A model generated the notes under the pieces. The model made no database searches. It saw nothing but the letters and a program-made list of their open reading frames with translations, and had not been told where the DNA came from. From Balneolales bacterium (GTDB lineage: Bacteria; Bacteroidota; Rhodothermia; Balneolales; Balneolaceae), in assembly GCA_030830725.1 (NCBI GenBank), contig JAURMN010000064.1, forward strand, positions 1 through 13,964: a DNA stretch of 13,964 nt, given 5' to 3'. A program made the position numbers and the translations under genes. Of this stretch, positions 8,205-13,964 are shown one piece after another. Position 1 is the stretch's first letter, and the number at the start of each line of letters is the position of its first letter.

Positions 8205-9224
8205 TTAGCTTTGTGAATGCTGAATCAGTTCAGAAAGCTTGTTTTTTGCCGCACCTGAAAAAAGACTTTCCTTAGCCATTTGGTAGGCTTCAGAAAAAAG
8301 GATTCCGTCTTGCCCGGCCAAAATCCCAAATGTGGAATTGATCAACACTACATCGCGTTGAGCGGGCGTAGCTTGATTATCTAATATGGAACGAATGATT
8401 TCGGCATTTTTGAAGGCATCCGCTCCACGAATTTCTCCAAGAGAGTAGCAACTTAACTGCATAGATGCAGGATCAAATAGAGTCGGTTCATCCGATGATA
8501 TTCCATTTCGATACTCAAAAATCCATGAGGGAGCATTCAATGAAACCTCATCCTGCCCATCTAAAGAATGAATCGCAATCAAGACTTCTTTATCGAGTAT
8601 CCCCGCGACACTATGAATTTTTTCTGCGGCATCTTTCGCATAAACCCCAATTACCTGACGAGACACTTTTGCAGGATTCAATAGGGGACCGAGTAGATTG
8701 AAGATTGTTCTTACAGCGAGCCGTTTCCTTACACTGCCGATTTGTTTGAGCAAGGGGTGATAATTTGGAGCAAATAAAAAGGCCAACCCAATTTTTTCAT
8801 ACAGATCAGAAGATTGTTCCGGGGTTAATTCTAGGTGTACACCAAGTGCTTCAAGAACGTCAGCACTTCCGCTTTGACTGGAGATGCTTCGATTCCCATG
8901 TTTAATCACTGGTATTCCGGCACCTGCAACCACGAACATACAAGCCGTCGAAATATTGAATGTTCCGGATCGATCTCCCCCTGTTCCACACAGATCTACG
9001 GCACCTGAAGCATTCAGATGTATTGGAACTGCATGAGTTTGTAAAACCTTTACAAAAGAGGCGATTTCTTGTTTAGACTCCCCTTTCGTTCTTAGTCCTA
9101 TCAAAGCTGCCGCAGATTGCACCTCGTCCAAATTACCCTTAATCATGGACGTGACGAGATATTCAGCTTCCTCTGCTTCTAAATCTTGTCTTAATGCAAT
9201 CTTATCGAGAATATCTGGAATCAT
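8205..9224 (-). CDS. trpD: Anthranilate phosphoribosyltransferase
   Basis: Transfers phosphoribose from PRPP to anthranilate, the second step of the pathway. Seen, with numbering from the chosen start: the PRPP diphosphate-binding CGTGGD (79-84), NIST, the anthranilate/PRPP motif KHGNR (108-112) followed by SSQSGSADVLEALG, and the late VRTIFNLLGPLLNP signature. An in-frame ATG at 9245 would add seven residues. I chose 9224 because it forms an ATGA overlap with the trpG stop and gives the usual 339-residue protein that starts MIPDILDKI. It is monofunctional: TrpG is a separate polypeptide here, unlike the TrpGD fusion of E. coli. Confidence 0.96.
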   Translation of the reverse strand: MIPDILDKIALRQDLEAEEAEYLVTSMIKGNLDEVQSAAALIGLRTKGESKQEIASFVKVLQTHAVPIHLNASGAVDLCGTGGDRSGTFNISTACMFVVAGAGIPVIKHGNRSISSQSGSADVLEALGVHLELTPEQSSDLYEKIGLAFLFAPNYHPLLKQIGSVRKRLAVRTIFNLLGPLLNPAKVSRQVIGVYAKDAAEKIHSVAGILDKEVLIAIHSLDGQDEVSLNAPSWIFEYRNGISSDEPTLFDPASMQLSCYSLGEIRGADAFKNAEIIRSILDNQATPAQRDVVLINSTFGILAGQDGILFSEAYQMAKESLFSGAAKNKLSELIQHSQS

Positions 9225-9793
9225 GACTGTAACGAATCTATCCAATTTATTACCAAACGAGCACCTTCTGTTGTGAGAATACTTTCTGGATGAAATTGAA
9301 CACCCTCAACAGGATGATGGGTATGTCGAATGCCCATAATTTCATTCTCTTGGGTCCAAGAGGTAACTTCCAGACAATTCGGAAGCGTCTCATTTCTAGA
9401 TATCAATGAATGATAGCGTGTGGCAGTAAAAGGATTGGAGAGACCTCTGTAAATCCCCTGACCATGATGATGTATTTGTGACGTCTTCCCATGCATTAAG
9501 CGAGGTGCATGCACAACTTCACCGCCATACACTTGTGTGATGGCCTGATGCCCAAGACATACTCCAAACACGGGAATCTTATCACCATATACACGGATCA
9601 CATCTTCTGAAATCCCTGCATCCTCCGGTCGTCCCGGACCCGGTGAAATCAAAATCCCTTTCGGTCCTAATACCCCCACCTCATTCACAGAAATCTGATC
9701 GTTACGAACGACCTGATACTCGGATATTGATCCTGCAACAATATCCACTAAGTTGTAAGTAAAGGAGTCGTAATTATCAATAATGAGAATCAT
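9221..9793 (-). CDS. trpG: Anthranilate synthase glutamine amidotransferase subunit
   Basis: Class I glutamine amidotransferase that supplies ammonia to TrpE for anthranilate formation. Seen: DNYDSFTYNLVD at the N-terminus, SPGPGRPEDAG (50-60), the nucleophile Cys79 in GVCLGHQ, and the His168/Glu170 dyad in FHPES. The 190-residue length is normal. In many bacteria the same subunit also serves folate synthesis as PabA; with only this window that dual use can be neither supported nor excluded. The gene is separated from its partner trpE by trpS, and is joined to both trpS and trpD by 4-nt ATGA overlaps, so the three are probably translationally coupled. Confidence 0.96.
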   Translation of the reverse strand: MILIIDNYDSFTYNLVDIVAGSISEYQVVRNDQISVNEVGVLGPKGILISPGPGRPEDAGISEDVIRVYGDKIPVFGVCLGHQAITQVYGGEVVHAPRLMHGKTSQIHHHGQGIYRGLSNPFTATRYHSLISRNETLPNCLEVTSWTQENEIMGIRHTHHPVEGVQFHPESILTTEGARLVINWIDSLQS

Positions 9794-10776
9794 TCACTCC
9801 TCCTGCTTAAACCCGTTACTTCACGGATAGGTCCCATCACAGATTCAGCCTTTTCTCGAGCTTTTCTACCACCCTCCTGAAGAATTTCTTCTACGAGCCC
9901 AGGACGATCTAGCAATTCTTTTCTTTTTTCTCTGGGTTCGGAGAATTCTCGGTCCATGAGCTCTTTCAATCGATGTTTGGCATGACCATATCCAAATCCA
10001 CCCGAACGATAGAGATCCGAAATCTCGTTTACCTCTTCTTGCGTTCCAAATAACTTAATTAAAGCGAACACATTACAAGTATCAGGATTTTTAGGTTCTT
10101 CAAGCGGAGTAGAATCCGTCTGAATTAATCCAATACGGGTCTTTAGCGCATTTCCTTCCTCAAAAATAGGGATTGTGTTCTGGTAACTCTTACTCATTTT
10201 CCGTCCATCAAGTCCAGGTACAATCGATACCGATTCTACAATCCGCTCCTCAGGTACATTCAGAAACTCCCCTTTGTAGGCATAATTGAATTTATTTGCC
10301 AGGTCACGTGCGATTTCAATGTTTTGCTTCTGATCTTCACCCACCGGAACCAGATCGGAATGATAGATCAGGATATCTGCAGCCTGCAAAATCGGATAGG
10401 TAAATAATCCAATATTCGGACTCAGACCTTGTGAAATTTTATCTTTGTAAGAGACTCCTTTTTCCATCAATGAAACAGGGGTCAAACAACCTAAAATCCA
10501 GGCTAATTCAGTGGTTTGAGGTACATCTGATTGTGCAAAGAGAGTACAACTATCGGGATCAAGTCCGAGTGCGAGATAATCTAGCACGACATCATGGGTA
10601 TTTTTCCTAAGTAATTCCCCATCTTGAAGAGAAGTCAATGCGTGATAATTAGCCAAAAAATAGTACGCCTCACCTTCCCGCTGAAGTGTGATATGTTGTT
10701 TCATCGCCCCAAAATAATTCCCCAGATGCAAAGTTCCCGAGGGTTGAATTCCTGATAAAATGACTTTTTTATTCAT
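9790..10776 (-). CDS. trpS: Tryptophanyl-tRNA synthetase inside the trp operon
   Basis: Class I aminoacyl-tRNA synthetase that charges tRNA-Trp. Seen: a Rossmann-type catalytic core with the HIGH-equivalent HLGN (17-20) in QPSGTLHLGNYFGA, GEDQKQN (146-152) and the KMSKS loop (193-197) in GRKMSKSYQN. The 328-residue length is typical of bacterial TrpRS. It lies 13 nt after trpE and overlaps trpG by ATGA, so it is transcribed with the biosynthetic genes. Its start is preceded by the same AACCATAGCC found before the trpE start. The position is notable because charged tRNA-Trp is the signal the upstream attenuator should sense. Whether the genome has a second trpS cannot be seen here. Confidence 0.97.
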   Translation of the reverse strand: MNKKVILSGIQPSGTLHLGNYFGAMKQHITLQREGEAYYFLANYHALTSLQDGELLRKNTHDVVLDYLALGLDPDSCTLFAQSDVPQTTELAWILGCLTPVSLMEKGVSYKDKISQGLSPNIGLFTYPILQAADILIYHSDLVPVGEDQKQNIEIARDLANKFNYAYKGEFLNVPEERIVESVSIVPGLDGRKMSKSYQNTIPIFEEGNALKTRIGLIQTDSTPLEEPKNPDTCNVFALIKLFGTQEEVNEISDLYRSGGFGYGHAKHRLKELMDREFSEPREKRKELLDRPGLVEEILQEGGRKAREKAESVMGPIREVTGLSRRSE

Positions 10777-10789
10777 GGCTATGGTTTGT

Positions 10790-12331
10790 TCATGCTAATG
10801 TGTGAATCTGTTGCGCCAATTCGACCGCACGGAAAAGTGCTCCTGCTTTATGCCGTGTCTCCTCGTATTCTTTCTGAGGATCACTTTCCGCCACAATTCC
10901 TGCACCAGCCTGAATATAGGCCTTTCGATTTACAAGACAGATGGTTCGAATGGTAATACAGGTATCCATATTTCCAGAGAGATCAAAATAGCCGACGGCA
11001 CCGGCATAAGGTCCTCTTCTGAAAGGCTCAAGTTCTTCAATTATCTGCATGGCCCTAATTTTTGGTGCCCCTGACACAGTACCTGCTGGAAAGCAACTTT
11101 TAAGGGCATCCGAAGAGGTTTTTCCATCTTTTAAAACCCCTTTTATTTCGGATACGATATGCATCACGTGGGAAAATCGTTCGATGGTAAGTTCACGCAT
11201 CATGCGAACAGATCCAGAAGAACAGACTCGAGATAGATCATTTCTTCCTAAATCGATCAACATTGTATGCTCAGCGATTTCTTTCTCATCTGAAAGAAGG
11301 TTCTTTTCCATGGCTAAATCCTCTTGAATTGTTTCCCCTCTTGGCCGAGTGCCCGCAATGGGTAAGAGGGTAATTTCACCCTTATTGCTTTGAACTAAAA
11401 TTTCGGGTGAAGAACCAATTAACTGAAAATCTACTAGATCTAAGCAAAACAGATAAGGAGAAGGATTAATTACTCTCAAGCTGCGATAAAGATCGACGGA
11501 GGTTCCATTAAAAGGAAGTTCAAAACGTTGCGATAGTACGATCTGAAATGCGTCTCCCTCAAAAATGTACTGCTTAGCTTTCTCAACCATCGATAAAAAT
11601 TGTTCATGAGTTGTGCTGCTGGTAGGGATAAGAGCCTTTTCGGATGGTTCTTCTGGAATAAAGAATGGAGAACGATCGGATAACTCTGGACTTCTGAGTA
11701 CTACCTTCATCCCCTCGAGTGTATCAAGTCCATGTTGATAGAAGTCTTTAAGCTCTGCTTCAGTCTCATTCCCTTCGAGAAGAACAAGGTGAATAACAAA
11801 TAATTTTTGATAGACATGATCAAAAGCGAATACCTTGTCGTAAAAAGACCAGACCGCGTCCGGAAGATGTAGATCATCAATTCCAAATTCACCAATAGGG
11901 TCAACTTGTCGAATGGTATCATAGGAAGAGTATCCGACAAGACCGCCGGTAAAGGATGGGAGATTATCTATCTCTGGAGCTTTATACCTTTCCAGAAATC
12001 GGGTTAACTCAGTGTAGAAATCATCTGAGAGGTAATGAGGTTCTGGGCATTCTTCCGGGTTCAGTTCTATGGATTCCTTCTGTATCCATGTAGATCCATT
12101 TTTTGAAACAAGACTTTCCACTGGACCATATCCAACAAACGAATATCTCGAAATGTTGGTACCGTGTTCCACAGACTCAAACAAAAAACATTTTGAATCC
12201 GGTAAATGATCTTTTAATCGTTGAAAAAGAGACACGGGTGTCAACATATCCGCCATCATTTCTCTGTGTAAAGGAACGGCTCTGAATATTTTACTAAGTT
12301 CAGAGAATTCATGAAATGAAAGGGTTTTCAT
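10790..12331 (-). CDS. trpE: Anthranilate synthase component I
   Basis: Converts chorismate and ammonia (from TrpG) to anthranilate, the committed step. Seen: an N-terminal feedback domain with the LLES-type motif FLFES (49-53) and RYSF (62-65), and NPSPY (289-293). Together these form the known L-Trp inhibitor site, so feedback inhibition is probably kept. The C-terminal chorismate-binding domain has PIAGTRPRG (324-332), E354/H355, DLGRND (360-365), AGTVSGAPK (416-424) and GAGIVAESDP (476-485). The 513-residue length and the Trp-site motifs favour TrpE over PabB. It is the first structural gene, 57 nt past the attenuator terminator. No Shine-Dalgarno sequence lies before the ATG. Confidence 0.97.
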   Translation of the reverse strand: MKTLSFHEFSELSKIFRAVPLHREMMADMLTPVSLFQRLKDHLPDSKCFLFESVEHGTNISRYSFVGYGPVESLVSKNGSTWIQKESIELNPEECPEPHYLSDDFYTELTRFLERYKAPEIDNLPSFTGGLVGYSSYDTIRQVDPIGEFGIDDLHLPDAVWSFYDKVFAFDHVYQKLFVIHLVLLEGNETEAELKDFYQHGLDTLEGMKVVLRSPELSDRSPFFIPEEPSEKALIPTSSTTHEQFLSMVEKAKQYIFEGDAFQIVLSQRFELPFNGTSVDLYRSLRVINPSPYLFCLDLVDFQLIGSSPEILVQSNKGEITLLPIAGTRPRGETIQEDLAMEKNLLSDEKEIAEHTMLIDLGRNDLSRVCSSGSVRMMRELTIERFSHVMHIVSEIKGVLKDGKTSSDALKSCFPAGTVSGAPKIRAMQIIEELEPFRRGPYAGAVGYFDLSGNMDTCITIRTICLVNRKAYIQAGAGIVAESDPQKEYEETRHKAGALFRAVELAQQIHTLA

Positions 12332-12388
12332 GGCTATGGTTAGGAAGTATAGTGCAATAGATAGACGTTAGTACTACATAATGGAGTC

Positions 12389-12425
12389 AAAAAAAAACCC
12401 GCTGCACAGATTGTACAGCGGGTTT
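12389..12425 (-). terminator. Intrinsic terminator of the trp attenuator
   Basis: On the minus strand a 14-bp stem is formed by AAACCCGCTGTACA and TGTGCAGCGGGTTT (one T-G wobble) around a 3-nt ATC loop. The stem runs into nine consecutive T. This is a textbook Rho-independent terminator, yet it stands 57 nt before the trpE start and after a Trp-rich leader ORF, so it must be conditional. The lower stem is GC-rich and the T tract uninterrupted, so default termination should be efficient. Confidence 0.93.
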
Positions 12426-12504
12426 AAATGAAGTTCAAACAGCTGATTTATCTGTGCCAACTTATCCCATACCCCTGCCACCAACCTACCATGGTGAGCA
12501 CAGA
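12389..12504 (-). promoter_or_regulatory. Ribosome-mediated trp attenuator (alternative hairpins)
   Basis: Region of mutually exclusive RNA pairings on the minus strand. Segment 1, TCTGTGC (12498-12504), lies inside trpL. Segment 2, GCACAGAT (12450-12457), covers the last trpL codons and the stop. The terminator carries ATCTGTGC at 12404-12411. Segment 2 can pair with segment 1 (7 bp), or with the terminator copy (8 bp) reinforced by CAGC (12442-12445) with GCTG (12416-12419). The second pairing consumes the terminator loop and part of both arms, so it is an antiterminator. A ribosome stalled at W17/W18 leaves segment 2 free (read-through). A ribosome at the stop codon masks segment 2, and the terminator forms. 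The fold was worked out by hand; energies were not calculated. Confidence 0.85.
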
Positions 12505-12531
12505 AGCGATAAAGAAATGGTCTAAATTCAT
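12448..12531 (-). CDS. trpL: trp operon leader peptide (27 residues, three Trp)
   Basis: Short ORF between promoter and attenuator, not a functional enzyme. It begins MNLDHFFIAS and ends VGWWQGYGISWHR before TAA (12448-12450). Trp codons are W17 and W18 (12478-12483, tandem) and W25 (12457-12459): 3 of 27 residues, against about 1% in ordinary proteins. An AGGA (12535-12538) lies just before the ATG, one of few Shine-Dalgarno-like sites in the window. A second in-frame ATG (codon 14) could give a 14-residue form. From knowledge of enteric trpL, a ribosome lacking Trp-tRNA should stall at WW and leave downstream RNA free to form an antiterminator. The first antiterminator base lies about 20 nt past WW, close to the E. 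coli geometry. Expression is inferred. Confidence 0.87.
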   Translation of the reverse strand: MNLDHFFIASVLTMVGWWQGYGISWHR

Positions 12532-12621
12532 AATTCCTGTCTGACAAAGTTTTTTTTGACGAAGGAACGTACACCTTATCTAACAAAAAGGCAACTCCGG
12601 TATCCATATTTCCATAATCTC

Positions 12622-12650
12622 TTGAATTTTGAGTGATAAGCCGGTATACT
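12622..12650 (+). promoter_or_regulatory. Candidate promoter for the lipoprotein gene
   Basis: On the plus strand TTGAAT (12622-12627) and TATACT (12645-12650, 5 of 6 matches to TATAAT) are separated by 17 bp. The predicted start is near 12657, giving a leader of about 74 nt before the ATG at 12731. Its -10 element overlaps the -10 of the opposing trp promoter on five base pairs, so the two polymerases should compete for the same site. Confidence 0.55.
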
Positions 12651-12671
12651 CAACAATCATCTAAAATTCAA
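12643..12671 (-). promoter_or_regulatory. Candidate sigma70-type promoter for the trp operon
   Basis: On the minus strand TTGAAT (12671-12666) and TATACC (12648-12643) are separated by exactly 17 bp, which predicts a start near 12636 and about 105 nt of RNA before trpL. The -10 match is 4 of 6. A weaker alternative closer to trpL is TTGCCT (12594-12589) with TACGTT (12571-12566), also 17 bp apart. Members of Bacteroidota proper often use a different -33/-7 consensus, so the call depends on the organism having a sigma70-like consensus. Confidence 0.5.
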
Positions 12672-12730
12672 AATACGATGCGCCTATCGATCTACAGATA
12701 CGACTTTACTTCACAAAACTTCGAAATGTT

Positions 12731-13552
12731 ATGCCGCGATTGGCTGTCGCTTTTATTGTCGTTATTGGATCGATCTTATGGGGTGTAGGTTGTAAACAAC
12801 AAGTTAATGAAACCCCACTACTTCGTCCCAGATTTTTAAATTTTACGGTTTCTCCTTCTAGCGTACAGTTTACACCCATTGAGGGGATTCGGGATACTAC
12901 GCGGTTGATTACACTATCCGGTATAATTTCAGGGGATCCGAATCCTGATTTTACTGGTTTCTCAGTGATAGAGGGGGATGAAATTCTACATCAAAGTACT
13001 TTTGAGCTATCCTCAGACCCGACTAAAGGTGGATTTGATTTCAACGCAGCGTTCTCGTTTTCTACCAATACAACGGATATGCGCTCGATAGACCTTATTC
13101 TGCTTGCTTACAATGAAAATGGAGAGGGTGAGAGGTTATTTGCAAAGCTCTCTATTCGCGGTTTTGCGACCCAGGCTCCTAAGCTTCAATCCGTTTCAAA
13201 TCCTGAAACCGTTACTATTCCAATATCCGGCATACAAGAAATTCGATTTGAAGCAAAAGCTGTGCATCCAATTGGTCAACATTTGATGGACGGAGTTTTT
13301 CTCTTTCTTGTGGATAGCAAAGCGAATCGTATTCCCTCAGATGGAAGTTCATTCAGACTTTTTGATGACGGAATTAAGGAAGTTGCCTCTGGTAAGGATG
13401 ATGCCGTAGCGGGCGACTCCCTTTACACGTTACTATTGGCAATAAATAATCAGAATAGTGCAGACACATATGATGTCTATTGGTATCCAAAAGATCAATC
13501 CGGTCTTATTGGGGATACACTTCAAACTGAACTTCGAATAGTCGAGCCATGA
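12731..13552 (+). CDS. Predicted lipoprotein with Ig-like/DDG-type domain
   Basis: Function unknown. Seen: a hydrophobic signal peptide (residues 4-20) ending GVG|C with Cys21, consistent with a lipoprotein, although Gly at -3 is not the most usual lipobox residue. The mature part is beta-rich. It contains a region at about residues 30-145 that resembles an Ig-like fold, and a C-terminal region with FDDG followed by KDDAVAGDSLYTL (near 220-240). This pattern resembles the DDG...AGDGxYT loop of choice-of-anchor-type extracellular domains and may bind Ca2+. The 273-residue protein starts at ATG 12731 without a Shine-Dalgarno sequence, and its stop overlaps the next start in an ATGA. The two products probably act together at the cell surface. 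Divergent from the trp operon with a shared promoter region. Confidence 0.75.
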   Translation: MPRLAVAFIVVIGSILWGVGCKQQVNETPLLRPRFLNFTVSPSSVQFTPIEGIRDTTRLITLSGIISGDPNPDFTGFSVIEGDEILHQSTFELSSDPTKGGFDFNAAFSFSTNTTDMRSIDLILLAYNENGEGERLFAKLSIRGFATQAPKLQSVSNPETVTIPISGIQEIRFEAKAVHPIGQHLMDGVFLFLVDSKANRIPSDGSSFRLFDDGIKEVASGKDDAVAGDSLYTLLLAINNQNSADTYDVYWYPKDQSGLIGDTLQTELRIVEP

Positions 13553-13964
13553 TCAAACGGATAGTCATTAGTTGTTTGATGATTATTGGGAATATTCTTC
13601 CTGGCAAGTTGAGTTATGCACAAGTATTGGGTCCTTTTCAGGGGATATTCCAGGGGATGTCCCAAAATGCTGTAACGAGTCTCGGTGTTATGGGCGATAC
13701 CGTTTGGATTGGCCCTGGGTTAAATTCAAAAATCAGGGGTCAAACTCAATGGAGTAAGCCTAATGGGGCTGACTCACTCTTGAGCGCCTCCGGAAGAGTG
13801 TTCTCCTTGGAAACTAAAAAAGGAGTCATTGTTGCTGGAATAGGCAAAACCGTGGAAACGAACGGAGAGACTGAGCCAAGTGCATTTGGTACGTACATCT
13901 CTACTGATGGGGGTTCATCCTGGACATTTCACAATTTTTTACTGGATCCTCAACCACCTGCAGA
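13549..13964 (+). CDS. Secreted Asp-box (BNR/propeller-like) protein, 3' truncated by window
   Basis: Open from ATG 13549 to the window end (138 complete codons, no stop), so only the N-terminal part is visible. Seen: a signal peptide with basic start MIKRIV and a hydrophobic core, probably cleaved at SYA|Q (after residue 24). The beta-rich body has repeating hydrophobic strands (VTSLGVMGDTVWIGPG). It also has an Asp-box STDGGSSW (residues 118-125), the SxDxGxxW loop found in sialidase-like and Vps10-like beta-propellers. A large surface protein of several blades is likely, possibly with a C-terminal sorting domain beyond the window, but that is inference. The start overlaps the lipoprotein stop by 4 nt (ATGA). 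Confidence 0.75.
   Translation, partial: MIKRIVISCLMIIGNILPGKLSYAQVLGPFQGIFQGMSQNAVTSLGVMGDTVWIGPGLNSKIRGQTQWSKPNGADSLLSASGRVFSLETKKGVIVAGIGKTVETNGETEPSAFGTYISTDGGSSWTFHNFLLDPQPPA

Larger units (their letters stand above)
2049..12636 (-). other. Predicted trp operon transcription unit
   Basis: Ten structural genes plus trpL read leftward with no interior gap over 40 nt once the attenuator is passed. The gaps are trpE/trpS 13, trpS/trpG -4, trpG/trpD -4, trpD/trpC 32, trpC/trpF 24, trpF/trpB 3, trpB/trpA -8, trpA/lipoprotein 40 and lipoprotein/S10 -4 nt. No internal terminator was seen. The right limit is the estimated transcription start; the left limit is the S10 stop, with no recognised terminator. 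Confidence 0.75.
12622..12671. repeat. Symmetric dyad forming a bidirectional promoter
   Basis: Perfect inverted repeat with 9-nt arms, TTGAATTTT (12622-12630) and AAAATTCAA (12663-12671). It is centred on the palindrome GTATAC (12644-12649) with exactly 13 bp on each side. A further matched pair, TGAT at 12634-12637 and ATCA at 12656-12659, is also symmetric. Each arm supplies a -35 hexamer and the centre supplies both -10 hexamers. It could also be a dimeric regulator site. Confidence 0.7.

Noticed and set aside
11049..11327. 92-codon plus-strand frame opposite trpE
   Set aside because: Antisense shadow of the conserved chorismate-binding domain; no start signal or protein-like features of its own.
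12374..12607. A 77-codon minus-strand frame covering the trp leader region
   Set aside because: It runs through the terminator stem and T tract, has one Trp only, no protein-like pattern, and overlaps the much better supported trpL frame.
12389..12636. T-box riboswitch or TRAP-binding leader as the trp control element
   Set aside because: No T-box consensus (AGGGTGG-type) sequence is present, and the few GAG/TAG triplets are not arranged in the regular short spacing TRAP needs. The leader peptide and alternative hairpins explain the region.
13572..13757. 61-codon plus-strand frame at the right end
   Set aside because: It overlaps, in another frame, the secreted Asp-box protein starting at 13549, which has a signal peptide and ATGA coupling.

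Overview
This is a chromosomal window of about 41% GC (estimated by eye) from what looks like a Bacteroidota-type bacterium, most plausibly a marine Balneolota/Rhodothermota relative. The lineage is inferred from four things. There is an HPr kinase gene beside a Bacteroidota-style membrane M23 peptidase. There is a DUF4837-type lipoprotein. Signal peptides end in YA|Q. Shine-Dalgarno sequences are scarce. No phage, transposon, CRISPR or RNA-gene signature was seen.

Layout, left to right. Positions 1-2047 (+) hold hprK, whose true start may lie off the left edge, and then a membrane-anchored coiled-coil M23 metallopeptidase. Its stop codon lies 1 nt from the stop of a long leftward operon. That operon (12531 down to 2049, - strand) reads trpL, attenuator, trpE, trpS, trpG, trpD, trpC, trpF, trpB, trpA, DUF4837-like lipoprotein, S10 carboxypeptidase. 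It encodes the whole chorismate-to-tryptophan pathway, the tryptophanyl-tRNA synthetase, and two envelope proteins at the tail. Gaps are short and several junctions are ATGA overlaps. Rightward from 12731 (+) are a lipoprotein gene and, overlapping it by ATGA, a secreted protein with an Asp-box motif that runs off the right edge.

The most interesting part is the roughly 400 nt between trpE and the divergent lipoprotein gene. It contains an unlisted 27-residue leader peptide with a tandem Trp pair plus a third Trp. This is followed by a strong 14-bp intrinsic terminator. The 7-mer TCTGTGC occurs both inside the leader ORF and in the terminator, and its complement GCACAGA lies at the end of the leader ORF. 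The RNA can therefore form mutually exclusive 1:2, antiterminator and terminator hairpins. This is a complete classical ribosome-mediated trp attenuator. Because trpS is inside the operon, the attenuator would control both tryptophan synthesis and tRNA-Trp charging, and both feed back on the sensed signal, Trp-tRNA.

Upstream of the leader, the two divergent transcription units appear to share one symmetric bidirectional promoter. Its arms are TTGAATTTT and AAAATTCAA, placed exactly symmetrically around a GTATAC core, which gives a -35/17 bp/-10 arrangement on both strands.
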